Shown here piece after piece: positions 1 through 10,869 of a stretch of DNA of 64,000 bases (its first letter is position 1; each line of letters begins with the position of its first letter). A program made the translations under genes and the position numbers. Source of the DNA: Byssothecium circinans (lineage: Eukaryota > Ascomycota > Dothideomycetes > Pleosporales > Massarinaceae); assembly GCA_010015675.1 (NCBI GenBank), contig ML977005.1, forward strand, positions 1-64,000, in the 5' to 3' direction. The notes under the pieces were generated by a model that searched no databases, was not told where the DNA came from, and worked only from the letters and a program-made list of their open reading frames with translations.

Positions 1-1459
1 AGAAAACTGCTCCACCATGGTACTCCTTGCGTTGCTGCAGGTCTAGAGGCTTGCTCTTCTTCTGATGCTTCTTCTTAACTTGTAGGGCCTTTGTTAGGCC
101 TTGTACCTCAGCGTGGAGTATGTCGTTTTGAACAGAGATATGGTGGAGAGAACGCTTCAGCTTCTGCACCTCCTTACTGCCCTCATCCCTCACAGCCTTA
201 CGCACAAGGGTCTCAATTTTGAGCCAATCCTTGCCGCTGAGTACTGAGGTAGAGCTCTCTCTCAAATCCCGTAGCTCTGGCGTCGATTTGATGAACCTTT
301 GGAGGATTACACTAGGGTTACAGGGCCATATACCAGTAGCCTCAAAGGACTTCAGAATTATTTCCTTTTTAAAGGAGGTAGCCCAGGCCTCCCAGAAGAG
401 AGGGAAGAAGTCTCCTTTCTTTACTGAGAGTAGTCCCTGGGCCTCGTGGAGGTAGGTAGTGAGAGCTTTTAAGTAGGCTAATGAGAGAGGCTTGAAGAGT
501 ACTACATCAAGGGGCTGCAGCGTGTGGGTACTGTGAGGGGGAAATATCATAAGGAGAATCCAATTGCGGTCACAGTAGTCGATAAACTCTCTCGTTACGT
601 GGGACCCATGGCCATCCAGGATTAGTAATCGGTAGGCTCGACGAGCTTTCGCTTTTGTGTACTGATTAAAGATCTGCTCGAGCCACGCAAGGCCTATATC
701 GTTGCTAGTCCATCCATTAGGAGAAGTAGTGACAAAAACCTCATGCTTCCCAGCCTCAATATCCTCTACCCAGGCCGATTAGAGAGCGTTATTGGCAGCT
801 GCAAATAGTAGGCCTAGTAGCAACGCTGTTCCATCAGCACAAACGCAAGCCAGGATGGTCATCCACTCTCTGTTGCCATCTTAGAGGGCTGATTTCACTT
901 CCCCGCGGTCCCACATAGCTTTGCTGAAGATCCTTTTGCTTCTTCCAATTACCCCTGTGAGGAAGCCCTTCTCATCCATATTGTACGTGTGACGAGGCTC
1001 TATATCGTACTCCTCCATTTTCTCTAGCAGAAGTTGAAAGAATTGCTCGTATTTAGCCCCTGAATCAGCTTGGTGGCGCGCGCGATCCATTCCAGTAGCC
1101 CAATGGGGGGTGATTTCGACGTTATAACGGTTGATAAATCGGGTAACCCAGCTTTTTCCTACTAGTTGTTCGCCGTTGGTTTGAGCAATTGATAAAGCAA
1201 AATTCTGCAGCATCTCCCTTATAGGTGGTAGACGATGGGCTGTAAGCTTTTCTATATAGCTTACAAGCTCCAGTTCTTGTTGAGGGGTGAGCTTTCGCCG
1301 TTGGAGTTGTTGCTCTTTCATCGGTACGTTTTTGCCCTGGTGTATCCTCCTCAACGTAGTATCTGGTACACCATATTTTTTCGCTATTTTTCGATACGAG
1401 AATTCTTCTCCTGGTCCGCGCGATTCGATTTCTTCAATTGCCTTGTCAATTGGATCCAT
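1..1459 (-). pseudogene. pogo-family DDE transposase with two nonsense codons
   Basis: Reading the minus strand from the ATG at 1459 gives an N-terminal psq-type helix-turn-helix (YRKIAKKYGVPDTTLRR), a CENP-B/Tc5-like DNA-binding region (GKSWVTRFINRYN) and a DDE_1 catalytic region with the marks NMDEKGF, ILDGHGSH and LQPLDVVLFKPL. This is the layout of fungal Fot1/pogo transposases. The frame is cut by TAA at 881-883, just before a DGNREW motif, and by TAA at 779-781, before SAWVED. Related proteins usually have Gln at both places, so both look like CAA-to-TAA changes, the kind RIP makes. The 3' end (RKEYHGGAVF) runs off the left edge. No functional enzyme is expected unless the stops are sequencing errors. 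Confidence 0.85.
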
Positions 1460-1549
1460 ATTGGCTGAGTTATGGGTGGGTGAAGGATTGGGTGGGAAAT
1501 GCGGGGGTGCGCCATTTGCCGAACCGCGCCAAGTGCTGAACCAACACGT
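1..1549 (-). mobile_element. pogo/Fot1-type DNA transposon, left end outside the window
   Basis: The block holds a minus-strand transposase relic followed by about 90 bp of non-coding sequence that I take as the element's 5' terminal region. The likely outer end is near 1549, where the minus strand reads TTA then ACGTGTTGGTTCAGCAC; TA is the target duplicated by Tc1/mariner-pogo elements. The other end lies left of position 1, so the inverted repeats cannot be compared here. Family is known from the transposase; the exact boundary is inference. Confidence 0.7.
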
Positions 1550-2058
1550 TAAGACTAAGAAATCAGAATCAGTGGTATCGAGCACATCCCGGATCACCCC
1601 GAGTCGAAATGTGCCTCGCACATCACCTTCAACAATTTCCAGCCAAAGTAATAAACCAGCTCCAGAATCAGTGGTCTCTAGCAAATCACGGAATACAACA
1701 AGTCGAAAAGTTCCTCGTGCGTCAGTCTCAGCGGTTTCAAGCCAAACCAATGAATCAGGTGCAGCATCTGAGCTTTCGATGGCCAGTTCTGGATACGACA
1801 GTGACGGTGAGTCAGGATCATATATAAGTTATACCAGAAGCACAGCCACCGAAACGTCTTCTCGTGGAGAAGCCCAGACTGCCTCGAGAGTACCAGGATC
1901 GCGAGTATCAACATTAAGCTCAGCATCAGGAGCCAGCTCACGTCGATCGAAGCCGAGATCCAAGTCTCGCGTATTTCTCACTCTAGGTCAGCGCGTTCAG
2001 ACAATTCAGAAACAACTGCTGTAGAAGACTCAGTTGTATCGGGCTACACTGAAGCATA
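1550..2058 (+). pseudogene. Serine-rich coding fragment directly behind the transposon
   Basis: An open plus-strand frame runs through the transposon end and then, from about 1551 to 2024, codes for Ser/Thr/Arg-rich sequence with a degenerate repeat of roughly 33-39 residues (SESVVSSTSRITPSRNVPR, then PESVVSSKSRNTTSRKVPR). Beyond 1980 a second frame looks coding (SARSDNSETTAVEDSVVSG) up to about 2057, where a plausible 59-bp intron begins (GTACGTGAG at 2059 to CTCAG at 2117). The simplest reading is the 3' part of a disordered-protein gene that the pogo element entered; its 5' part would lie outside the window. The frame change at about 1980 suggests decay or a missed intron. Function unknown. 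Confidence 0.35.
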
Positions 2059-2117
2059 GTACGTGAGACAATACGTCAGGGTATTATTGGGCTGGGATTT
2101 GCTAACTCTTTGCTCAG

Positions 2118-3051
2118 AAGCACGGAATTAGGTGCTTGGATGAGATGGATCGCAGAAGTAGGCTGGGTCAGGTCACTGCACTACAAGGCCCAATCCGCTA
2201 TGTGCGGCTTGGTAACATGCGGTGAAGATTAGAGGGTTTGAGGTGGGGAATAAGCTCACATCTTTTAACCCAGCGGAAGGACCACTCGTGATATTTTTGT
2301 TTCATTTTTTACGGCCTTGCTTTAATTGCGAATATTGTAGCCCAATTGAAGGGTGAACGTTTTGCCAATTTTGTTCACCAATGTTGTACCTAGATTTATG
2401 AATTTGACAGTGATAGCTTTAGATTTCTTATAGCTTATGATTGAGCATGTATTCTAATTACTATGAGACCATCACACAATCATCAGGTGCCTCAGAGAGA
2501 TCTCGACCTCTCTTAGCCTCTTTAGCTAGTATCTTCATGCGGTTCCCATATATTATAACACAATTAACTTGATAGTTCATAGGTTTCTCTGGGTTGGTTG
2601 TAAGAGATTCGTCGTAGGCTGATCACTCCAAAAGAGAGTACAAGAAGGATGCAGTTCACATACATATTCACGTACATTAATTGCTTCATCATCTTCTTAT
2701 GTGAGGGAATAATTCACCCCCGGCGTCACCAATAGCTTCGCCAACAAAGGCGAATATATAAACTTTCCGCGTACTGTAGCAAATCTACTAGGAAACGACA
2801 ATTTGAACTCCAACAACTCGCAGCACTCTTTTTATACCAGGCACCAGGCCCTACCTACTGTCTTGTGTTTGGCATACTGGAAGGTTGTGTCAAGATCCGC
2901 GAGCATTCGTATCACAAATCTCCCACAACGCTGCTAAAGCCCCTTCGACAAAGAAACCTTCGACAAAGAAACCTTCGAAAGAGAATATAACGTATGACTG
3001 GCCCAGGATTTCCGTACTTCTACCTGAAATCTACGACTAAATTAGTACAGC
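2118..3051. other. Gene-free stretch
   Basis: No open frame with coding character was found on either strand. The sequence contains a short direct repeat of CCTTCGACAAAGAAA near 2942-2970. Nothing else is recognisable. Confidence 0.5.
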
Positions 3052-3741
3052 ATGTTGGGTCAGTCCCAGGAAGAAGGTCGGCTACGTCGCGATAAGAATG
3101 GGCAGCTTCGATCCGTAAAGTCGGCGTCTAGGAAAAAGCACGGAAAGAAGGGTACTTATTCGAAAGGTTCAGAGGAGGAAAAGTCCCAGCCCTACATGTA
3201 ATGTGACCCCTTTCTGCTCTTTTTCTCGGATGCAAGACTTTGGTACTAACTCTCACATGGTAGCACTTCGCAATCTTCAACTCGCCGTGTGTCTAGTCGA
3301 GGCCATGGGAGAAGGATGCACACAAATCGGACAAATGAAAGCGGTCAAATAAAGCGTAACGATAGAAATTTGGAAGAAGCCTCTGGTACAGGAGTTCCTC
3401 GGCAAAATGGTGAAGATCAGTGGTTATCTAATCTTGCATCGATGAGCGCTAGGGATAAGATGCGACTAGCAGAAAGGATTCAGAACGAGACAAAAAGAAT
3501 TGATGCCGAGGCCAAGAAAACCCTCCCAAGGGTATTAGATAAACTGGAGAGCCTGTCGATTAGCCTACAACCTGGAGACTTCAAGGCCGGTTCACAGGAG
3601 CGAGGTGTCGCGGGGTCAGAAACTTCAAAGGCGACAGATTTAATCGCTTCTCGAGCTATTCAAGCACTCGAAGCTGTTTCAAACACAGAAGTAAAGAATA
3701 CGTCTGTAGCTAGCGCACAGCAGAGAAGGTGGAGGCATTAG
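3052..3741 (+). CDS. Small basic disordered protein, two exons
   Basis: Exons 3052-3197 and 3264-3741 join across a 66-bp intron with a clean TACTAAC branch site and TAG acceptor, giving 207 aa. The start ATG at 3052 opens MLGQSQEEGRLRRDKNG. The N-terminal half is rich in Lys, Arg, Ser and Gly; residues from about 105 to 150 look helical and charged (SARDKMRLAERIQNETKRID). No known domain, signal peptide or membrane segment is visible. It is the first of a same-strand run of low-complexity genes reaching to 9674. Function unknown; the intron makes a real gene likely. Confidence 0.6.
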
Positions 3742-4393
3742 GCTAGAAATACGAATGGGGGTGGGGAGATGTAGACTGCTCCACCACACCTTTCTGGAAA
3801 TTAAGAGTCGGTTTCACATTAATGAAAATAAGCCTAAAGCTTTCCAATACTATAGAGTCAACATGTCAGCTAAGTACAGGGGTTAGTACCACACTTCACC
3901 GTAGTTTGCAACTGGATGGGTGTTGTGTTTATTTAATTCACATAGAGCCAAACTCGAAGCTGCCCTCAAAAACAAGACTTTGCGTGAATAGAGCTCCAGA
4001 AATAATGTCAAACTGTGTCTATACCAGATTTGCTTCACTGTAAGAAAGAAATATATAATCAGCCACTTGATATACCTAGGGTTCACACTTGAAGAAGTGA
4101 AGTGCGAAGGGCGACTCTGTCACAATTTGCGGGAAGTTATTGAAGGCTCCTTTCATATTTGAATTACTCAGGCATACCTTGCTGACTGACAGTGATTGTA
4201 ATGGCATGCTGAGCTTCAAGTTAAGTCACACGATCTGTACGAAGTAAAACGATAGGCATATATAGGATAACATTTGAGAGCTGCGCATACTTCTTATAAA
4301 TGCCAGCACGCGCAACTTGCACCAGTCACTGAGAGAGCCTCCACGGGACGCGCCACCACAATCAACAACATCTACAACGAATCACTAAATAAC
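3742..4393. other. Intergenic stretch
   Basis: About 650 bp with no credible coding frame. It would hold the 3' UTR of the upstream gene and the promoter of the gene at 4394. No repeat or RNA gene was recognised. Confidence 0.5.
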
Positions 4394-5612
4394 ATGAGGT
4401 TCGTACCTACGCACGCAAATTCTTTCTTTCACACCGTTGATATTGTCTAACATACTTTCGTATTGAAGTCAACGCCTGAACCTAAAGAAAGATGAGTCTG
4501 GAACTTATCGCACTAAGGACAACGAACGAGTGGCAAAGAGTAAAGCATTTGTACGAAGCAAACCGTCGAAGAAGCCGAAAGCAGACCAGAAGAAAACCAC
4601 CAAAGATGAGAGAGGGGTTGATCCATCAAGGGCGAGACAAGGCACCCCTGCTGTCAGTGTTGGGGGTACACTGGCAGTGAACCGTCAAGATACTGGGTCC
4701 ATGTACCCAAGATATTACGACAATACGCCTTACACACCTTTTCACAATACCGCCGCTAGATTGGCAGCAACGCAATGGGTTGGGGGCCAAGAGAGATCAT
4801 TTTACGCGAATCCCCCACCGCCTACGTGGACTGCGTATCCTCCATCAGATGGTTATATGCAACCTATGCTACCATCAATGTATCGCACTCAGGGAGAAAG
4901 CAATCACGCATTTGACTCAGGTCAACAGTCCATGTATATGACACAGGTTGAGGATGGCTTCGGGCAGTTAGACTTGAACGAAAACGCAATGTCAGGCCAA
5001 TTTTCTTCCTTTCAGCAACCGCCTCAAGAAGATTCTCAGCCTGCATACCATTATCCAGAGCCAGTGGATGCTGGGGTTCGTGCAGCAGCGGTCACACCGC
5101 CACAGTACAACGATGAGCAATCGACACCTCCCACACAAGCTTTCACGCAGCAGCAGCAAACTGCGCATTCGAAACCAGACACTCGATCTAGCAGGAAAAC
5201 ACGCAAGAAACGAGATCTAGGAACAGAAGAGAGGATGGATCGTGAAAGACGAAGAATACAGGCAAAGGGCCATGAGATATTTTACGAGGACGATGAATAC
5301 GCCCTCACAAAACGCCAAACACGTAAATTCCAGAAGTGGGCTCACGATGTCAGCAAGAAAACCCCTCATCGGCCCCGGGATCCAAATGCCCAAAGACAGG
5401 CAAGCCCAGCACAATCAACAGGGGGTGAGAGTTGGGTTAGCGTGGCTCCAAGCGAAGCGGTCTCTAATACAGGTAACCACGGGAAAACAAGGTACGCGAG
5501 ATCAAAGAAGAAGAGGCAGACAAGTCCGGAATTATTTGACAGATCGAGACGAAGTGGGCCAAATGGTTCAAGGTCGGACCGGCGGCGGAGGTATACGTCA
5601 CCTTATGAATAG
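4394..5612 (+). CDS. Gln/Pro/Tyr-rich disordered protein with a basic C-terminus
   Basis: A five-base first exon (ATGAG, 4394-4398) is followed by a 70-bp intron with a GTCTAAC branch site and AAG acceptor, then exon 4469-5612, giving 382 aa. The order is a Lys-rich N-terminus (KAFVRSKPSKKPK), a Pro/Tyr/Gln-rich middle, a charged stretch near residues 250-290 (EERMDRERRRIQAKGHE), and a C-terminal Arg/Ser/Lys-rich tail with several nuclear-localisation-like clusters (KKKRQTSPELFDRSRR). No catalytic domain is seen. The RS/RD-like tail would suit a nuclear RNA-associated protein, but that is inference from composition. The tiny first exon is inferred from frame and splice signals. Confidence 0.6.
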
Positions 5613-6100
5613 GATAATTCAGGATAGCACCGAAACTCTTCAAATTAATGGCATAATTCTCTACCTAGAATTGTGTTTGGGTAATGGCAATCTAGCTTTA
5701 CTTTGTATTTGTGATAGCAGAACAGTGCTACACTTTGACTCGCAGTACTTCACTTGACATGTTCCCGCTTAGAAGGAGAACGTTACACTGAATCACGATA
5801 TAAAACAGTCATTCAAATAAATTCTGAAAGGTCACAGGGACCTTAAACACCTTAAACAGTGACGTCCGCTAATTGAATAGTCATTTTGTCCACGCAGAGC
5901 AATCATTCAATATTAATCATTGATGAAGCTTGTACAACGTACTGTAATCACAGAGAACATCCTACGACACAAATAAATTCACAAAGCCATCGTACAGATA
6001 AACTTAGTAATATAAGTGCGACGCCCCTCTCGCGCAGATCTCCCTATGCTCTACCAACTCTTAAAATACATCATAATATCAACACAAATTAAAACCAGCC
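5613..6100. other. Intergenic stretch
   Basis: Nearly 490 bp of AT-rich sequence between two same-strand genes. No coding frame, repeat or RNA gene stands out. Confidence 0.5.
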
Positions 6101-6475
6101 ATGTGTTATTTTCCGCCCTTACCTAAAAGATCCCGGAAACGCCATCGCGCTCCAAGCTTTGCTCGTATGGGCGGCATGGGCCCGATGGGGCGGATGCAAG
6201 CACAAGGCTTCAACCCGATGCAACAGCAAGGCTCCAATCAGATGCCTGGATGGCGGGCACAGCAGCAGTTCGGCGTTCCTTCGCAAAACCAAGCTGCAGG
6301 TGGCTCACAACAACAGCAGTTCGGCGGTCCAACTCAGAATCCGTTCTCAGGTGGATCACAGCAGCCTTTTGGTAGCCAGGGCCCGAGAGGATCACGACTC
6401 TCTGGCAGGAGTGGACGGAGTGGCCTGAGCGGTGGTCCGCTTGGGACTGGGACTGGAACTGGATGGGGAAGGTGA
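6101..6475 (+). CDS. Short Gly/Gln-rich protein, possible remnant paralogue
   Basis: A single exon codes for 124 aa. A short basic start (MCYFPPLPKRSRKRHR) leads into Met/Gly/Gln-rich sequence and repeated units of the kind GGSQQQQFGGPTQNPF, ending in a Gly/Ser/Arg tail (SRLSGRSGRSGLSGG). Composition and tail resemble the C-terminal part of the next gene (6879-7686), but the FGGW-type domain of the two downstream genes is missing. It may be a truncated member of the same tandem family. No known domain; short low-complexity frames can also be chance, so confidence is moderate. Confidence 0.5.
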   Translation: MCYFPPLPKRSRKRHRAPSFARMGGMGPMGRMQAQGFNPMQQQGSNQMPGWRAQQQFGVPSQNQAAGGSQQQQFGGPTQNPFSGGSQQPFGSQGPRGSRLSGRSGRSGLSGGPLGTGTGTGWGR

Positions 6476-6878
6476 TCGGAGCGGTTTGGGTGCCCTAGGA
6501 TGTATTACTATCAAACGGCAGTGACATATCTTCAAATACACTTTAGTGCCAGAAAACCCAATTTTCATAGCTCATGCATCGTTTTTGTTACAGCTCGTAA
6601 TGGCACTATTTGAGAATTGTGTACAAAATCTGATAATATTCGCGTTGTCGCTTCTAATCAATTGTTCGGGCAGAATTTGCCAATTCGCTCATCTTGCTGG
6701 TAGTGGATACACAGAGTCGCCAGCTACACCTACTTGCCAGCAAAGCTTCTTCTTGTCTCCTGCGGCTAACGTCATTGTGTCAACGGGTTAGGTGACTAGT
6801 ATTGAGAAACTCAGCACAGTTTATTTTAAGAACCTATCAATCTATAAAACCCAACAGCAACCCCGCAACACAAAAGCC
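6476..6878. other. Intergenic stretch with a TATA-like box
   Basis: No coding frame is convincing. A TATA-like element (CTATAAAAC) lies at about 6842-6850, some 30 bp before the start codon of the next gene, so it may mark the core promoter or an unusually short leader. Confidence 0.4.
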
Positions 6879-7686
6879 ATGGGACTCTTCGGAAAGAAAA
6901 AAACTAAACCACGTCAACCCACCCCCTCTCTGCTTCAACTCCCGCGCCGACTTCGTAAAATGGGCCAAAACCGAATACGAAGCCGATATCCTCCTCGAAA
7001 CCACTTACCACGCCATCGTCCAACAAGGCTACAACTTCGGCGGCTGGCAGAAAGCCCCATCTCGCCAGACACGCCCAACACACAGTCTCTACCTCATCGG
7101 CCCCGGACAAAACCACGCTCTCTACGGAACGGGGAAGCACTTATGGGGAGCCCGGCCCGATATCAACGCAAAGTATTGCCCGCAGATCGGCACCGGCGTG
7201 CAAGGAGAGGCAGAAGAAAGGGAATCCGAAGCGAATAATTGGGCTAATTTCCGGTACTGCCAAATACATGGCTTCAATCCCATATACATGGGTGGTCTTG
7301 ATACTAAGTTGTTGAAGTTGTGGGGAAGAGGTCTGCCTGTTGGGCTGGCGCCTCCGGGATCGAGTCCTGGGTACCAGCAAGCCGCTCTGCAGATGGCGCT
7401 GAAATATTTAACTCCTGAAGGCAAGGAAAAGGCTCGTAGGAATGCGGCAAATGCTGCGCTCAATCAGGCGGGTGGGCCTGGTAGTGGTTCTGGGGGACGT
7501 CAATCTGGACAGGGCGGACGTCCTTTAGGTAATACGGTGAGTAGAAGCGGAGGTCTCTTTGGACAGGGGTCCAGGCAAAGAGGCCAAGGGGGTGGGCGGC
7601 CCTTTGATAACGGGATGGGCAGTAGCGGAGGACAATTTGGACAGGGAAGCCGGGGATCGCGTGCTCGTGGCCAGAGCGGTAGTTAG
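6879..7686 (+). pseudogene. FGGW-domain Gly-rich protein, paralogue 1, one-base frameshift
   Basis: The start ATG at 6879 sits in a good context (GCCATGG) and opens MGLFGKKK, matching the MKFFKKRS start of the paralogue at 8036. After about eight codons the frame fails; the remaining protein is read one frame over from about 6904 on. Deleting one A from the A7 run at 6897-6903 would join them. The body then shows RADFVKWAKTEYEAD, YNFGGWQKAP, LIGPGQNHALYGTGKH, which align with the paralogue, followed by a Gly/Arg/Ser/Gln-rich tail with FGQGSR repeats. Length would be about 268 aa. A sequencing error, a real null allele, or a slippery-run effect are all possible. Function unknown. Confidence 0.6.
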
Positions 7687-8035
7687 CAGTCAAAGCTAGT
7701 CCAGTAACAATACATTGAACCGTCAGTAGATATTGAAGATACCTTTGTTTAATAGTGTGATTCAGCCAGGACTCAAGGATATGAAACGCAGTTACGTCGT
7801 GTTGTAAGTGCTGTGACAGCCAACCATCGACATGCCAACTCACAGCGTAACGCTCATGAAACTCTTTCGTTCAGTCACCTATCGATGAATCTGTAACTTT
7901 TGTGACGTCGGAGTACGCGGTTTTGACTGCCACAGTTTTCTGCGCGAACACCACATATCCACCAAGAGCCACCACATCCTCGCCCCGAGGATTCTTATCA
8001 AACCGCGGAAAAGCGCAGGAATCCCTGGCGAAGTT

Positions 8036-9674
8036 ATGAAATTCTTCAAGAAGAGATCGTACGTACTGTACATCCACCATATCCCCTTTGACTGACTCAA
8101 CTCACCCACCTCACAGCAAGAAAGCCCCCAAATACGCCAAACCCCCGCCGCGCCCCTTTGCGACACACTCTGAATTCGTCAACTGGGCCCGCATCGAGTC
8201 CGAAACCGGCGACCCCGCAGCAGTCTCGCGCTACCAGCAAATCCTCGCCCAAAACCTAGAGTTTGGAGGTTGGATAAAGGTGCCGCCAGGAGGAAAAGAA
8301 TACTCCCTGATACTTCAGGAGCCCGGGAAAGGTATGTATGGGACGGGAGAGTGGAGATTCGGACATGATGCAGAGAGCTTATGGCAATTCGATGAGATGA
8401 TGGGGAAGGATAGGGAAAGGGAGCGACGCATGAAGAGAGGCCGTAGAAACCCTCGCGAGGCGGCATTTATGGGTCGATATGGTGGTGGTGGTGGTATGCA
8501 TCCGGGTATGTTTAGACCAGGGTGGCCAGGTCCTCAAATGGGAGCGGGAGGCGGGTGGCCATCGTTCAGGGGAATGGGGGGCATGAACAATGGGTTTGGG
8601 GGACCGCAGCAGTTTGGCTTCGATCAAGAAGACGAGCAAAAGCCCCAAGGTTTTCGCGGATTTGGCCAAGAAAGTCCCGATGATTCAAGCTCCGGTGGCG
8701 AACCAAACCGCTTCGCTCCGGATCCCAATAAACCTGAAGTGACGCACCTAGGTGGCCCACACACTGAAGTCAACGGCATGCAAACTGATGACCCCCGATT
8801 CTTTCACCCAGACTTTGGCAACGCGGGACCACCGAATTCTCGACCTGTGTCGCCAAATCGGAATTCGTCGAATAGCTCGACTCCATCCTTGCGAGGCGGC
8901 GGAAGGGATAGCGATAATAGAGATCGGAAAAGGGCAGGTGGCGGTGGTGGAGGGAACAACAATTGGAGTAAGAAAGGCAACCCGCTCAAGGGCTGGGGGA
9001 AGGATAATTGGGCAAAGCCTCGAAACGAGGGGAGGGATCCGAGGAATGTGCCAGCAGCGACGGTATACGAAGATGATGAACCAGCAAAACCTCCACCAGA
9101 AGAAAAGAAAGAACACAAACGATCCCCCAAGCCCCAGCGTCGACGTAGTAGTCCCAGACCACGCACTCCACCTCCACCACAACAGCCCCTAAATCCATCC
9201 AATCCATCAAAAGCCCCTACTCTCACACTAGAACTCCGAGCCGCGCACCCGCATGGCGACATCCGTTTCCCTCCGCCCAACCAGCCCTATCCAAACCCCC
9301 TGAAAATCCTCACCACCAACGGGCGTCGAATAATCTACAGGCTGCTTTACCAAAACCCCGCACCCTCCCTCGACGACATGCGCGAAGGCATCGCGGAGGA
9401 ATGCGAGCAAGCGCGCAAATCCATGTCCGACGAGATCAACGCCAAAATACGCGTCATCCAAGCGAAAGACACGGGCACCTTGGAGCTCGTCAGTGAAGGG
9501 CCGCGGGGGAAGATATGGAAGGTCGATCACGACGCGTTGGAGGTTGCGGGGTGTTTGTTGGAGATGGAGACGGCGACGTTGGCGGGCGGGATAAGGGAGA
9601 GATTTGAGTTGTTCGGGTATGGGATGAAGGAGTTTCATGATGATGTTTTGTTGATTTCGTGGCCGGTGGAGTAG
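8036..9674 (+). CDS. FGGW-domain Gly-rich protein, paralogue 2, intact
   Basis: Exon 8036-8058 and exon 8117-9674 join across a 58-bp intron (GTACGT to CACAG), giving 526 aa. The N-terminus (MKFFKKRSKKAPKYAKPPP) leads into a compact segment at residues 20-85 with HSEFVNWARIESE, LEFGGWIKVPPGG and YSLILQEPGKGMYGTGEW. The same segment occurs in the neighbour at 6879, so it is a shared domain that I cannot name. Residues about 110-370 are Gly/Met/Pro/Asn-rich and disordered. The last 150 residues are again ordered in look, with NGRRIIYRLLYQNPAPS and a charged helical stretch, ending FHDDVLLISWPVE. No signal peptide or membrane segment. Tandem duplication with divergence is the likely origin. Confidence 0.75.
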
Positions 9675-10092
9675 GGAGGGGTGGTGGTTGGTTGATATTG
9701 AGCGTTTGTTGTGTGGTGGAACTTTAAGGTAGCTGTGTCTCAGTGATGCAATACATGACAGAAGGTGTAGCTGTATCTTAAGGGCTCTGTCGCCTAGTAA
9801 GTTAATTTGACATTGTGAATACAAGCGATGAATGAGGTCGAGATGAACATTTTAGAAGTGCTGGAAGCGGAAGAACGAGAGCCGAAGATGCCATTATACG
9901 AAGCGGAAGCGATGGTTCACCAATTCCCCACTGAATAATTTTTTTCGTGGATTGAGATACCCATGGGATTTCGAAGAGATGTGAGTTACCGACGACGATT
10001 GGAGGAGATCTCAACAGGAGAGGTTAGGCGTGGAATAAGTGATGCCCACATATAGACGGCGTAATGGCTATCCACGTTAAAGTATATACCGT
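9675..10092. other. Intergenic stretch between convergent units
   Basis: About 420 bp without a convincing frame. It separates the plus-strand low-complexity run from a broken minus-strand gene and probably holds both 3' ends. Confidence 0.45.
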
Positions 10093-10869
10093 CTAGACAT
10101 CATAGTACACATGAGGAAACCAGGCCTTCGTCTTGTCAAGCATATGAAGACAGATGTCGCGCAGCGCTGAGGTATCTGCTGGAGCCTCGCGGTATGTAAG
10201 ACCTTGACGACCACAAAAAGCCGCATGCACATACTCGAGTCGCAACGAAGCAAGGTCTGTCACCGCCCTAAAAATCGAACCAACATGGACAGGTTGTAGT
10301 ACATTATTGCCATAGCTGTCGCGGAACACCTGATATTCTGATGCATCCTTCTCGACTAGCGGCGAGTTTTCTCCTCGCAAGGCGCGCATGACTGTTGCGA
10401 TGTCCTCAGTGCAGTAGTATGCCAAAATTCGATGGGTCTCTGGCGAGAATCCCGCACTGATGCAGTTCGTACCGATGGATGAGAGACTAAGGCCGTTCGT
10501 GATGGTGTCGTTTCGATAAAACTTAGAAAACGCGTAGCCTAGGGCGAGCGGTTGTGCGCTCTTCCCAACCATAGTAGCCGCCAGTTGCTCTTTTGGCATG
10601 GAATTTTAGTCTCCTGAACACGCGACGACAATGTCACCCGACTTGGTAGGGAGTACTGATACTAGATGCTCAGATGCATGCAGCACCTCTTGCGCAACAA
10701 CGCCGGTGGCCCTTATATACGCTTCGTCAAACTTCATGTGGCGATTTTCGGGTTGCGTTGCTGTAATAAGGCGCGGAATGCATCTGTAGAGGATCTGTGA
10801 AACATCTTCAACGTCTTGAAGTGTGTTCGTTGCGGTTGTCGTCTTCGTCTTGACGTAAGCATTATGCAT
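10093..10869 (-). pseudogene. Unrecognised gene split by one in-frame TAA
   Basis: Two open stretches in the same minus-strand frame, 10869-10609 and 10605-10093, are separated only by TAA at 10606-10608. Together they would give about 258 aa with even amino-acid use, for example QDVEDVSQILYRCIPRL before the stop and ALGYAFSKFYRNDTITNGL after it. A change of CAA to TAA would explain the break, again the RIP-type transition. The 5' end is not clear: no convincing upstream exon was found beyond the ATG at 10869. I do not recognise the family. No intron that removes the stop and keeps frame was found. Confidence 0.45.

Noticed and set aside
1287..1550. First third of the plus-strand frame 1287-2024
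   Set aside because: This part is antisense to the transposase N-terminus and terminal repeat; only the sequence after about 1550 has independent coding character.
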